Shown here piece by piece: positions 49,166 through 58,011 of a stretch of 62,582 nt of DNA. The position numbers were made by a program, and so were the translations under genes. Every line of letters starts with the position of its first letter. Within the stretch, counting starts at the first letter, position 1. The notes beneath the pieces were generated by a model. That model worked only from the letters and a program-made list of their open reading frames with translations, made no database searches and was not told the DNA's origin. Source of the DNA: an uncultured Aeromonas sp. (GTDB taxonomy: Bacteria; Pseudomonadota; Gammaproteobacteria; Enterobacterales; Aeromonadaceae); the NCBI GenBank assembly GCA_945957575.1, contig CAMFLW010000005.1, positions 1 to 62,582 on the forward strand, given 5' to 3'.

Positions 49166-49353
49166 GGTATGTCCTAGAAATGAGTACGCAGGTGGAGTGG
49201 CCTGCCATACAGACGAGACCCGGGATCAGCTCGAACCATCACGCCCCCTCGCAACAATGAGCAACATCCAGAGCAAAGAAGAAACAGACGTGGAATTCGA
49301 TCCACATCCACTGACCGATGGGGAGCCAAAAACAAAAAGAAGTATACAAGGGC

Positions 49354-49380
49354 TTATCGACCACCGCACACTATGACTTA
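49354..49380 (-). promoter_or_regulatory. Sigma-28 (FliA) promoter of the chemoreceptor
   Basis: On the minus strand TAAGTCAT, 11 nt, GTCGATAA. This matches the FliA layout (TAAAGTTT, N11, GCCGATAA), with 7 of 8 bases in the -10 part. Start predicted near 49345, about 180 nt before the gene. Confidence 0.7.
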
Positions 49381-49445
49381 AGCTTTTTCTGGCAAAATTA
49401 ATTGACAGAGTCATGTCGCAAAAAACAGGACCATAGGCATTGCGG

Positions 49446-50102
49446 TTATCCGCGCAGGCCACCTAGAAATTCGGCACGGGTATCGGGCTGGGTCTTGAAG
49501 ACGCCACCGAGAGAGGTGGTGGTGGTATAGGAGGTGGAATCCATCACCCCGCGCGCCTTGACGCAGTAGTGGGTCGCCTTGATGCTGATGGCCACGTCCT
49601 GAGTGCCGAGCAGGGTCTGCAGCGCCAGCAGGATCTGCTGGGTCAGCCGCTCCTGCACCTGGGGACGACGGGCGAAGAACTGCACGATGCGATTGATCTT
49701 CGACAGACCAATCACCTTGCCACGAGGGATATAGGCCACATGGGCCAGCCCGTCGATGGTGACGAAGTGATGTTCGCAGGTGCTGGTGAGGCTGATGTCC
49801 CGCACCATGATCATCTCGTCCACCTGCATCTTGTTCTCGATCACCGTCATCTTGGGGAAGGTGGCATAATCGAGGCCGGAGAAGATCTCGTTGACGTACA
49901 TCTTGGCGATGCGGTGCGGCGTCTCGGCCAGACTGTCATCAGTCAGATCCAGCCCCAGCGTCTCCATGATGGCGCGCATATGACCTTCGATCTTCTCACG
50001 CTTCTGCTGGCTGTTCAGCTCGTTGGTGACCAAGGGAGTTTCCAGTCCCTGGGCTTCGAGGGCTGCCCTGACCAGCAAGGCTTCCGGACTTAAGGTTGTC
50101 AT
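49446..50102 (-). CDS. folE: GTP cyclohydrolase I
   Basis: Cytoplasmic decameric zinc enzyme (218 aa) that converts GTP to dihydroneopterin triphosphate, the first step of folate synthesis. Zinc and catalytic motifs: STCEHHF near residue 108 and [12 protein letters not shown] near 176. The ATG follows GGGAGAG. It is transcribed away from moeA with a 309-nt region between the start codons, as in other gammaproteobacteria. Confidence 0.96.
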   Translation of the reverse strand: MTTLSPEALLVRAALEAQGLETPLVTNELNSQQKREKIEGHMRAIMETLGLDLTDDSLAETPHRIAKMYVNEIFSGLDYATFPKMTVIENKMQVDEMIMVRDISLTSTCEHHFVTIDGLAHVAYIPRGKVIGLSKINRIVQFFARRPQVQERLTQQILLALQTLLGTQDVAISIKATHYCVKARGVMDSTSYTTTTSLGGVFKTQPDTRAEFLGGLRG

Positions 50103-50411
50103 TATCTACTCTCCCACGCTCAGGGACTGTGAGGGCCGCTCACCGAGCCCCCTCTTATGTTATGGCGGCGCACAGGGCCAACGGTATCGCGATAATGGTA
50201 GCCACACGAAATGTGACGGCCATCTCTTATGGCGGCATAGTAAACGGCCATTGCCGCCAAGATTCAAGTCAACTTGTGCGTCAGCTCATACTTTATGGCA
50301 ATCTCACCCCATTTCAGCGCCGATCGCCCCGAGATTCCCTTGAGATAACCTGCCCATCCCCGGGGAATTTTGTGATAATCCCGCCTTCAATCATCACAAG
50401 AGGTCATGACG
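50103..50411. other. Intergenic region between folE and moeA
   Basis: No gene seen. It contains two imperfect copies of a TTATGGCGGC-centred element (near 50160 and 50228) and a GGCGGCA/TGCCGCC inverted repeat (50231-50237, 50252-50258). No Moco riboswitch or ModE consensus was recognised. Confidence 0.4.
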
Positions 50412-51638
50412 ATGGGATTTGATACCAGCGGACTACTCCCCTTAAGCGATGCCCTGCAAGGAATGCTGGAGCAACTCGCCTGCTGTTGCGACAGCGAGCA
50501 ACTGCCCCTGCCACAGGCCCTTGGCCGGATCCTTGCCAGCGACATCGCCTCTCCCCTCGCCGTGCCCCCCTTCGACAACTCCGCCATGGACGGTTACGCC
50601 GTGCGGTTGGCCGATCTCGCAGCCGGCATCCCGCTCATCATGGCGGGCAAAGCCTTTGCCGGTCAGCCCTATCAGGGCGAATGGCCCGCCGGCCACTGCG
50701 TGCGGATCATGACCGGCGCCCCGGTTCCCGCAGGGACAGATGCAGTGGTGATGCAGGAAGAAACGCAGGCCAACGGCGATCGGATCACTTTTCTGGCACA
50801 GCCCGAACCTGGCCAGAATATCCGCCGCGCCGGCAGCGATATCGGCAAGGGGGCCTGTGTGTTGCAAGCTGGCACCCGCCTTACCCCGCGCGAGATGCCG
50901 CTGCTGGCCTCCCTCGGCATCGCGACCGTGCCGGTACGCCGCCCGCTGAAAGTGGCCATCTTCAGCACTGGCGATGAGCTCAAGCCGGTTGGCATCCCGC
51001 TCGCTCACGGCGACATCTATGACTCCAACCGCTACGGTGTGCGGGCCATGCTGGCGCGGCTGGGCTGCGACTGCCTCGACCTTGGCATCATCCCGGACGA
51101 TCCCGCCCAACTGCGCGCCGCCTTTATCCGCGCCGATGAAGAGGCCGATGTGCTCATCACCACCGGCGGCGTCTCGGTAGGGGAAGCGGATTTCACCAAA
51201 CAGCTGCTGGACGAGCTCGGCGAGATCGGCTTCTGGAAGCTGGCCATCAAGCCGGGCAAGCCGTTTGCCTTCGGCCGCCTGCCCCGCGCCTGGTTCTTCG
51301 GCCTGCCGGGCAACCCGGTCTCCGCCATGGTCACCTTCGATCAGCTGGTGCAACCGGCGCTGGCCAAGCTGGCGGGCCAACGCTTCGAACGCCCGCTTCA
51401 GTTGCAGGCCGTCACCAGCGAGCAGCTCAAGAAGAGCCCGGGCCGACTCGACTTCCAGCGCGGCATCCTGAGTCAGGGACCAAACGGCCTCGAGGTGCGC
51501 AGCACCGGCTCGCAGGACTCCGCCGTGTTCAGCTCCCTGTCGCGAGCCAACTGCTACATCGTTCTTGAACGGGAACGGGGCCGCGTCGCCGCGGGCGAGA
51601 CGGTGACCGTGGAGCCATTCGGGGGATTGCTGCTGTGA
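50412..51638 (+). CDS. moeA: Molybdopterin molybdenumtransferase
   Basis: Cytoplasmic enzyme (408 aa) that inserts molybdenum into adenylylated molybdopterin. It has the [12 protein letters not shown] motif near residue 57, the MTGAPVPAG segment near 101, the MPT-binding TGDEL near 184 and [10 protein letters not shown] near 300. Start: the ATG at 50412 gives MGFDTSGL, matching the E. coli N terminus, and is 8 nt after AGAGG; the ATG at 50406 is too close. Coupled to moeB by a GTGA overlap. Confidence 0.95.
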   Translation: MGFDTSGLLPLSDALQGMLEQLACCCDSEQLPLPQALGRILASDIASPLAVPPFDNSAMDGYAVRLADLAAGIPLIMAGKAFAGQPYQGEWPAGHCVRIMTGAPVPAGTDAVVMQEETQANGDRITFLAQPEPGQNIRRAGSDIGKGACVLQAGTRLTPREMPLLASLGIATVPVRRPLKVAIFSTGDELKPVGIPLAHGDIYDSNRYGVRAMLARLGCDCLDLGIIPDDPAQLRAAFIRADEEADVLITTGGVSVGEADFTKQLLDELGEIGFWKLAIKPGKPFAFGRLPRAWFFGLPGNPVSAMVTFDQLVQPALAKLAGQRFERPLQLQAVTSEQLKKSPGRLDFQRGILSQGPNGLEVRSTGSQDSAVFSSLSRANCYIVLERERGRVAAGETVTVEPFGGLLL

Positions 51639-52390
51639 GCGAGATCCTGAGCGACGCCGAACTGCTGCGCTACAACCGCCAGATCATCCTCAAATCCTTC
51701 GACTTCGAGGGACAGGAGGCGCTCAAGCAGGCCCGTGTGCTGGTGATCGGCGCCGGTGGCCTTGGCTGCGCCGCCAGCCAGTATCTGGCGGTGGCCGGGG
51801 TTGGCCAGCTCACCCTGGTCGATTTCGACAAGGTGGAGCTCTCCAATCTGCAGCGTCAGGTGCTGCACAACGATGAGCGCATCGGTCACTACAAAGTAGA
51901 CTCTGCCGCCGAGTCGCTGCGTGCCCTCAACCCCTGGCTTAACGTGGAGACCCACGCTGCCGTGGCCGATGAGGCGCTGCTCGATACCCTGCTGCCACGG
52001 CATCAGCTGGTCTTGGATTGCACCGACAATCTGGCCATTCGCAACCTGCTCAACCAAAAGGCACGCCAACATGGCGTGCCACTGGTCAGCGGCGCCGCCA
52101 TCCGGCTGGAGGGGCAGCTCTGCAGCTTCACCTGGCAGGAAGATGAGCCCTGCTACGCCTGCCTCAGCGCCCTGTTTGGCGAGCAGGCCCTCACCTGTGT
52201 CGAGGCGGGAGTGCTCGCCCCCGTGGTGGGTCTGGTGGGCAGCCTGCAAGCGCTCGAAGCTATCAAGATCCTGGCCGGCATGGGCAAGAACTACAGCGGC
52301 CGCCTGCTGATGATCGACGGCCTTGGCGGCACCTTCCGCGAGATGAAGCTGCCCAAGCGCCCCGACTGCCCGGTCTGCTCACATCTGTAA
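51635..52390 (+). CDS. moeB: Molybdopterin-synthase adenylyltransferase
   Basis: E1-like enzyme (251 aa) that adenylates the C-terminal glycine of MoaD so it can receive sulfur. It shows the ATP motif [13 protein letters not shown] near residue 38, the arginine-rich [12 protein letters not shown], and zinc cysteines CYACL and CPVC. The start codon is GTG, overlapping the moeA stop (GTGA). Confidence 0.96.
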   Translation: MSEILSDAELLRYNRQIILKSFDFEGQEALKQARVLVIGAGGLGCAASQYLAVAGVGQLTLVDFDKVELSNLQRQVLHNDERIGHYKVDSAAESLRALNPWLNVETHAAVADEALLDTLLPRHQLVLDCTDNLAIRNLLNQKARQHGVPLVSGAAIRLEGQLCSFTWQEDEPCYACLSALFGEQALTCVEAGVLAPVVGLVGSLQALEAIKILAGMGKNYSGRLLMIDGLGGTFREMKLPKRPDCPVCSHL

Positions 52391-52435
52391 GCACGGCAGC
52401 TCCCGCATAGCGATGTGCTCAGTTGCAGGCAATAG

Positions 52436-52461
52436 AAAGCCGACCCCATGGGTCGGCTTTT
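52436..52461. terminator. Bidirectional terminator after moeB
   Basis: Stem AAAGCCGACCC/GGGTCGGCTTT with loop CAT, followed by TTTTGC. Confidence 0.88.
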
Positions 52462-52485
52462 GCATTGTGTTTACGTCAAGTGCCG

Positions 52486-53301
52486 TCAGAAAATACCCTT
52501 GGCCTTGACTCGTTTGATGTTGGCTACTTGCGCTGACAGATCTTCCACTATGGGCTCAGCCTCACCGCCATCACTCCCCTGTCGCACTGGCGCACTGGCC
52601 AGCCGCTGGATCAATCTGTGCTGCTCGCGGATCAGGCGCGATTGCTCTTCCAGCTGACGGGACAGCAACTGGATGCTGCTCTGCAGCGGCGCCAGATCCT
52701 GCTCGCCTGCAGTTGATGGCAACTTGCCCGCAATCGCTTCCGCCAGCAGATCATGATCGAGGGGGGTTGGCAGACCTTGCCTCAGCTCATCCCACAGCTC
52801 GGTGGGCTGCTGCTCGCCAAGGCGGCTCACTATCTCCTCCACCAACTGGTCGGAAGAGGGGGCTCCTCCCTGCTGGCCAAGACGACTCACGATCTCGTCA
52901 GCCAGCGAACCGTTATCTGCCTGCTCCAGCCGCGGAGCCAGTCGCGCCACTATCTCCTCAACCATGGCATCCGTAGCGGGGCGTTCGTTGCCCTCCCCGC
53001 CCAGATGGAAACCACAGCTGGCAAAGGCATGGCGCAGGGTGGTCATGCTCACCTGCTCCGGCCCCAGTGCATTGGCAATTGCCTTGCAGAGGTTGGGCGC
53101 CAGCACATACATGAACATGCCCGAGAGATAGATATCCTTGTGGAAACGGCTCTTGGAGAAGTCGAACTCCTCGCTGCCATCCTGGATCTTGCGTGCCCGC
53201 TGATACCAGTTCTGCAACACCCCGACCGCATAGCGATCAGACTCCAGCGCCCCCGGATCCATATAGATGGAGAAGGACATGCGCTTGAGTTGACTACTCA
53301 T
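52486..53301 (-). CDS. ParR-like partner of the chromosomal ParM
   Basis: A 271-residue protein in a unit with the ParM-type actin, probably its DNA-binding adaptor. The N-terminal part (residues 1-98, MSFSIYMDPGALESDRYAV, then DIYLSGMFMYVL) resembles ParR/StbB ribbon-helix-helix proteins. Next come three motif copies with a 20-residue period (DAMVEEIVARLA at 111, GSLADEIVSRLG at 131, DQLVEEIVSRLG at 151), a weaker one at 184, and a coiled coil at about 201-235. The tail (AQVANIKRVKAKGIF) is basic, and in ParR proteins the C-terminal end binds ParM. The start at 53301 (GAGG upstream) overlaps the end of parM. Assignment is by similarity of pattern and by position. Confidence 0.65.
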   Translation of the reverse strand: MSSQLKRMSFSIYMDPGALESDRYAVGVLQNWYQRARKIQDGSEEFDFSKSRFHKDIYLSGMFMYVLAPNLCKAIANALGPEQVSMTTLRHAFASCGFHLGGEGNERPATDAMVEEIVARLAPRLEQADNGSLADEIVSRLGQQGGAPSSDQLVEEIVSRLGEQQPTELWDELRQGLPTPLDHDLLAEAIAGKLPSTAGEQDLAPLQSSIQLLSRQLEEQSRLIREQHRLIQRLASAPVRQGSDGGEAEPIVEDLSAQVANIKRVKAKGIF

Positions 53302-54337
53302 CGCCAACCTCGGCCATCACGGGCGCTTCGCGATAGACCTCATCCTCTTCCGTGGTGTAGAGGCAGATTTCACGAGCCAGCGCGGACTGAGCATCGTCCA
53401 GCAGCTCGACACGGTCACCTAGGGTGGGATAGGCCGCCTTGATCGCGTCATAAATCAGAGATGCGCCGCCACCGACCAGATAGACACGGTTCGGGTTCTT
53501 GGCGAACTTCTTCGCTTCATGCGCAACCTGAGTGCCCAGCTCGTCGATCTTGTTTTGCATCTTCTCGAGGATGCGCGGGATCTGGCTCTCGTCGTTGACC
53601 ACCTCGCGCACGAAACTCATGTCGTGACGACGCTTGATGAACTCGTTGGCCACCAGATAGCTCGAATCACTGTCTGCTGCCGCCAGCGCCTTGCGGGTGG
53701 CGTCGGTCACCATGGAGACGCCGATCTCGTTGTTGCCGTAGACATCGGAGACATCATCAAACTCGCCAACGATGATCCCCATGTCCAGGGTGGTGCCACC
53801 GCAGTCGATCACCAGCGTCTTGGTAAATTCGTTGCAGCCAGAACCGACCAGACGGGAGAGCGCTGCTGGCAGGCTCTCCGGCATCACTTCCACGCTGACG
53901 ATGTTGAACAGCTCACCCTTGTTGAGGGTGATGGCACGCATCAGGTTGCGACGCTTCTTCTCGATCTTCTCTTCGTTACGCTGGCAGTCATCCGGGTGAT
54001 AGAACTCGGTGATGGGCAGGGTCACGGTAATGGCTACGTCACAGGGAGTTACACCGGTTTGCAGCAGGGCATGATGCACGGAGAGCAGGTTGAGATCGTC
54101 ATACTGGTACTCAACATGAGTGGTCGCCAGCGATTTGTCCGACGTCGCATCATAGGTGTACTTGGTATTGCCTATCTCGTAGTTGTAGATCTTCTTGTCT
54201 TTGCGCAATGCGGCGCTCTTCCAGTCCTTGCGAAAAGAGTTGGGAGAGATGATGGTCTTGAGCACCTTGTTCTCAATCCAGCTCACCTTGACGTTGGTCG
54301 AGCCATCATCGATGGCCATTTTCATTACTTCAGACAT
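53294..54337 (-). CDS. ParM/StbA-type actin-like ATPase
   Basis: A 347-residue actin-fold protein of the plasmid-segregation ParM/StbA family. The nucleotide-binding blocks are AIDDGSTNVKVSW (phosphate 1, residue 8), LVIDCGGTTLDMG (phosphate 2, about 171) and VYLVGGGASLIYD (adenosine, about 290). ParM proteins polymerise with ATP into filaments that push plasmid copies apart. Here the gene lies in core chromosome between moeB and a hydrolase gene, with no replication, transfer or integrase genes. AGGTG precedes the ATG. The role on a chromosome is unknown. Confidence 0.88.
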   Translation of the reverse strand: MSEVMKMAIDDGSTNVKVSWIENKVLKTIISPNSFRKDWKSAALRKDKKIYNYEIGNTKYTYDATSDKSLATTHVEYQYDDLNLLSVHHALLQTGVTPCDVAITVTLPITEFYHPDDCQRNEEKIEKKRRNLMRAITLNKGELFNIVSVEVMPESLPAALSRLVGSGCNEFTKTLVIDCGGTTLDMGIIVGEFDDVSDVYGNNEIGVSMVTDATRKALAAADSDSSYLVANEFIKRRHDMSFVREVVNDESQIPRILEKMQNKIDELGTQVAHEAKKFAKNPNRVYLVGGGASLIYDAIKAAYPTLGDRVELLDDAQSALAREICLYTTEEDEVYREAPVMAEVGDE

Positions 54338-54366
54338 GGGGGAAGCACCTGTTGATAGAGCAAAAT

Positions 54367-54412
54367 TGGTCCGATTGCCTTGCCAACTGCCACTGGCAAG
54401 GCGATCGGACCA
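54367..54412 (-). other. Long hairpin upstream of the ParM gene
   Basis: An 18-bp inverted repeat (one G-T pair) with stem ends TGGTCCGAT/ATCGGACCA and a 10-nt loop, 30 nt upstream of the ParM ATG. It may terminate the hydrolase transcript (followed by ATTTTGC) or serve as a DNA site for the partner protein; no iterated parC-like repeats are seen. Confidence 0.5.
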
Positions 54413-54442
54413 CTACATACACGGAGTTGAAAGGCGACAAGT

Positions 54443-55219
54443 TTAATGAGTTTCTAAAATCCGGTGAAGCAAATGATTGAAACCGGAAGGGTCTTCCGCC
54501 GGCCAGGCGTGGTGACCCTCGGGGGTGTGGATGGTGGCGTTGGGCAGGGAGGCGAACTGCTCCACCCGCTTGGCGAGCGGCAGATAGTCGTGACTGGAAG
54601 AAATGATGGCCACCGGCTGCCAGATGGAGCCGAGCCGAGCACGTACCGACCAGCCCGGTAGCGCCTCCAGCAGCGCCTTGTAGGTTTTCTTTTTATTGCG
54701 CACGAAACGCAGCCGGAAGGTGTGGCGCACCTGTGCGAGATCCGGGCCCGGGAAGAGCTCGCGTCCCAGCCACCAGGCGAGGGGACGCATGCCAAACCAG
54801 CGCAGCCACTTGAGGCGCTGGGCGTAACGCTCCTGCTCTTTGGGGCTCTCCAGCAGAAACTCGCTAACACCGTTGACCAGCACCAGCCCCTGCACCTTAT
54901 GGGGCAGTTGCAAGGCCAGCTCCAGCGCCACCATAGCCCCCAGCGACAACCCCACGACCCAGGCGGGTTCTGGCTGTGCATCGAGCCAGTTCACCACATC
55001 GGCTGCCAGGGTCGCCACATCGAACGGCCCCTCCTGCATGCTCTGGCCGTGGCCGCGCAAGTCGAGCGCCACCACCCGGTAGTGATCGGAAAACCGTTCG
55101 ATCTGCGCCTGCCAGTCGAGGCTGGAGGAGCCCAGCCCATGCAGCAGCAACAGCAAGGGGCCCTCCCCCGCACTGCGCAGGGCAAGACCGTTGAATTTCA
55201 TCACCTGATTGCGGCGCAT
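54443..55219 (-). CDS. Alpha/beta hydrolase
   Basis: A 258-residue alpha/beta-fold hydrolase. The oxyanion motif HGLGSSSLDW is near residue 27, the nucleophile serine is in GLSLGAM near 92, and the catalytic histidine is in the GHHAW segment near the end. Substrate unknown; BioH- or esterase-like activity is possible. Start at 55219 (AGAGG upstream); the frame opens earlier but 55219 or 55201 give the family N terminus. Confidence 0.85.
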   Translation of the reverse strand: MRRNQVMKFNGLALRSAGEGPLLLLLHGLGSSSLDWQAQIERFSDHYRVVALDLRGHGQSMQEGPFDVATLAADVVNWLDAQPEPAWVVGLSLGAMVALELALQLPHKVQGLVLVNGVSEFLLESPKEQERYAQRLKWLRWFGMRPLAWWLGRELFPGPDLAQVRHTFRLRFVRNKKKTYKALLEALPGWSVRARLGSIWQPVAIISSSHDYLPLAKRVEQFASLPNATIHTPEGHHAWPAEDPSGFNHLLHRILETH

Positions 55220-55310
55220 CAGTGTATTGCCTCTCGACTCATCACCTGAACCATCTCTTGTTGTTATGTTGCCCGTGGCCATCCTGCCACGTTATCAGCA
55301 CGGCGCCCAA

Positions 55311-56411
55311 TCAGCCTTCGCTGACCAGACTCACCGCCTTGATATAAGCGTAGATCTGCTGCTCCGGCGCCAGCGCCAGCCGCCTGGCGGAGCGGCTGGT
55401 GATCCGGGCCAGCAGTATCTGCTCACCCAGCGCCAACTGCAACAGGGTCTGGCCGGGGCGCACCTCGCGCACCGCCAGCAGACGGGTGACGAGACAGTTG
55501 GAGAGGCTGGAGTGCTCGATGGGGGCCGTGGCGATCACCACATCGCGCCCCGCCACCTTGATCTGCAGGGGGCCCACCTCATCCGGCACCTGGGTCATTG
55601 TGACCCGCAGTTGCTGCTCACCAAGCTGCAGGGTCGCCATCTGCTCCTCTTCATCGTAGTGAGAGAGGGTCGCATCCAGCATCACCCCTGCATCGTCACG
55701 GCTGGCCAGCGAGAGATCGGTTCGGGCGAAGATCTCGCTCGGCCTGCCTTGCGCCTCGACCCTGCCACTTTCCAGCAACACCAGCTGATCGCAGAGCAGG
55801 CTCACCTCCTCCATGGCGTGACTGACGAAGATCATCGGGATGCCGCTCTCCTGCTGCAAGCCCTTGAGCACATGGGCCTGATGGATGCGGCTGCGCCGAT
55901 CGAGCGCAGAAAAAGGCTCATCGAGCAGCAGCAGATCAGGCTCGGCCAGCAGCGCCCGCCCCAGCGCTACCCGCTGGCGTTGGCCGCCAGAGAGGGCATG
56001 GGCAGGCTGCCCCAGCAGATCGACAAAACCGAGCCGAGCCGCCAGCGCTTCGGGCTGCCAGCGCCCTCGCCCCTTGCGGGCCGCCAGTTGCAAATTGCCG
56101 AGCACCGTCAGATGGGGGAAGAGGCGCGAATCCTGAAACACCAGCCCGATACGGCGCGCTTCGGGCAGCAGTTCAGCGCACTCCCGATCGCCCCACCACA
56201 AGCGATCTCCGCTTTGACGATCGAGCCCGGCGAGGATTCGCAGCAGTGTGCTCTTGCCGCAGCCGGAGGGGCCAAACAGACCGAGAATGCCCCCCAGCTC
56301 CAGGGTCAGTGCGCAATCTAGGGTAAAGGGGCCAAACTCGCGCCGGACATGGAGGTTCAGGGCATGGCGGTGCGGCACCTTCACAGGCGGCATAGTGGCG
56401 GGCTGGTTCAT
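55311..56411 (-). CDS. modC: Molybdate ABC transporter ATP-binding protein
   Basis: ATPase subunit (366 aa) of the molybdate importer. Walker A GPSGCGKST near residue 48, signature LSGGQRQRVALG near 142, Walker B LLLLDEPFSALD near 162, and a C-terminal TOBE/Mop domain (about 295-360) that binds molybdate. The ATG overlaps the modB stop (ATGA). Confidence 0.95.
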   Translation of the reverse strand: MNQPATMPPVKVPHRHALNLHVRREFGPFTLDCALTLELGGILGLFGPSGCGKSTLLRILAGLDRQSGDRLWWGDRECAELLPEARRIGLVFQDSRLFPHLTVLGNLQLAARKGRGRWQPEALAARLGFVDLLGQPAHALSGGQRQRVALGRALLAEPDLLLLDEPFSALDRRSRIHQAHVLKGLQQESGIPMIFVSHAMEEVSLLCDQLVLLESGRVEAQGRPSEIFARTDLSLASRDDAGVMLDATLSHYDEEEQMATLQLGEQQLRVTMTQVPDEVGPLQIKVAGRDVVIATAPIEHSSLSNCLVTRLLAVREVRPGQTLLQLALGEQILLARITSRSARRLALAPEQQIYAYIKAVSLVSEG

Positions 56412-57088
56412 CCAAACACTCTCCGCTGTCGGCGCTGCAGCACACCATAGACCAGCACCAGCATCACCAGCGAGAAGGCCATCAGGCCGCCCGCCAGAAT
56501 ATGGGCGTTCTGGTAATCCATCGCCTCCACATGATCAAACAGGGCAATCGAGAGCACCTGGGTCTCACCCGGAATATTGCCGCCAATCATCAGCACCACC
56601 CCGAACTCCCCCAGGGTGTGGGCAAAGCCGAGGGCCGCCGCCATCACAAAGCTGGGCAGAGTCATCGGCAAGATGATGTGGAAGAAGCGTTCCAGCGGGC
56701 CGAGCCCCAAGGTAGCGGCGGCCTCCAATTCCTTGTTGCCCATGTTGACGAAGGCGGAGGTGAGCGGCTGCACCACGAACGGCAGCGAATAGAGGATGGA
56801 GGCAAACAGCAGGCCGAGAAAGCTGAAGGCAAGCGGGGCACCAAAGGTGTCGCACCACCAGGCGCCGAAGCCATATTCAGGGGAGAAGGCGAGCAGCAGA
56901 TAAAAACCCAGCACTGTGGGGGGCAGCACCAGCGGCAGCGCCACCAGCGCCTCCACCAGCGGCCGCAGCCGATTCTGACTGCGCGACAGCCACCAGGCCA
57001 GCGGCGGAGCCAGCAACAGCAAAATCGCGGTGGTACTGGCCGCAAGCTTCAGGGTGAGCCAGACCGCCAGCAGATCCCCTTCACTCAT
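56408..57088 (-). CDS. modB: Molybdate ABC transporter permease
   Basis: Inner-membrane permease (226 aa) with five predicted helices. The coupling motif EAAATLGLGPLERFFHIILPMTLP near residue 124 contacts ModC. It is coupled to modC by ATGA and lies 110 nt after modA. Confidence 0.94.
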   Translation of the reverse strand: MSEGDLLAVWLTLKLAASTTAILLLLAPPLAWWLSRSQNRLRPLVEALVALPLVLPPTVLGFYLLLAFSPEYGFGAWWCDTFGAPLAFSFLGLLFASILYSLPFVVQPLTSAFVNMGNKELEAAATLGLGPLERFFHIILPMTLPSFVMAAALGFAHTLGEFGVVLMIGGNIPGETQVLSIALFDHVEAMDYQNAHILAGGLMAFSLVMLVLVYGVLQRRQRRVFG

Positions 57089-57146
57089 TACCGACCTCCC
57101 GGTTGATAAATGCCCCCAACGGCATGGTCTCCATCCTTATTGCAAA

Positions 57147-57174
57147 GAGTGGCCGACCCGAAGGCCGACCACTC
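57147..57174 (-). promoter_or_regulatory. Hairpin between modA and modB
   Basis: A 12-bp stem with two G-T pairs (GAGTGGTCGGCC, loop TTCG, GGTCGGCCACTC on the minus strand) followed by TTTGC. It probably stops part of the transcription after modA, making more binding protein than permease. Confidence 0.6.
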
Positions 57175-57198
57175 AGGGTATTACGTCAGCCCCATCCC

Positions 57199-57927
57199 TT
57201 ATTGGGGCAGGGCATAACCCGCCGCCTTGATCTGCGCCTGACCCGGCCCCTTGAGCCAGGCGACCAGCGCCTCGACCGCGGCCCCTTTCTTCAATACCAG
57301 CCCCTGCTGCTCGATGGGGGGATAGAAGCTCGCAGGCACTGCCCAGGCTTCGCCGGTCTTGCCCGCTTCCACCAGATTGGCCCAGGCGACGAAGCCCAGC
57401 TCGGCATTGCCAGTGTCGACAAATTGCCAGGTCTGGCCGATGTTGGCGCCGGTCAGCAGCCGATACTGCTTGGGATCGATCTTGAGATGGGTGAGGGTCG
57501 CCATGGCGGCAGCACCATAGGGGGCGGTACGGGCATTGGCGATGGCAAGGTTGCCCTTCCAATTGCGCAGTGTTGCCTCGTCAGGCGCAGGCCCCCCCTT
57601 CTTCCATAGCCCCAGCTGGCCGATGGCATAGGTGAATCGCTCGCTCCCCTTGCCCTCCTGCTCCAGCTTCTGCGGGGTTTTCACATCGGCGGAGAGGAAG
57701 AGATCGAACGGGGCACCGTGGCTGATCTGGGTGTAGAGCACCCCGGTCGCGGCGGAGGAGATGGCCAGGGTGTGGCCGGTCTTGGCGGTGAACTCCTTGC
57801 CGATGCGCTCTATGGTGCCCTTGAAGTTGGCGGCCACGGCCACTTTCACTTCATCGGCCTGCACGGCACCGGCGTGCAGCGCACTGGCGCAGACCCCGGC
57901 GATGACTACGGATAACAGCGGTTTCAT
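57199..57927 (-). CDS. modA: Molybdate-binding periplasmic protein
   Basis: Periplasmic binding protein (242 aa). A signal peptide of about 24 residues (MKPLLSVVIAGVCASALHAG, cleaved near VQA) precedes the mature protein that starts DEVKVAVAANFKG. It captures molybdate for ModBC. The SSAATGVLYTQI block near 57 has the oxyanion-binding serines. Confidence 0.94.
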   Translation of the reverse strand: MKPLLSVVIAGVCASALHAGAVQADEVKVAVAANFKGTIERIGKEFTAKTGHTLAISSAATGVLYTQISHGAPFDLFLSADVKTPQKLEQEGKGSERFTYAIGQLGLWKKGGPAPDEATLRNWKGNLAIANARTAPYGAAAMATLTHLKIDPKQYRLLTGANIGQTWQFVDTGNAELGFVAWANLVEAGKTGEAWAVPASFYPPIEQQGLVLKKGAAVEALVAWLKGPGQAQIKAAGYALPQ

Positions 57928-58011
57928 TCCTTTACCTCCTGACTGGGGCAGCGTTTGTTACTCCCCAAAACAGGGCCACGGCTCCCGATGAACCTGCGCC
58001 CCTCAAACCGG

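Noticed and set aside
52486-54337. Integrated plasmid around the ParM genes
   Set aside because: No replication, mobilisation, integrase, toxin-antitoxin or repeat boundaries; flanks are core genes with usual composition.
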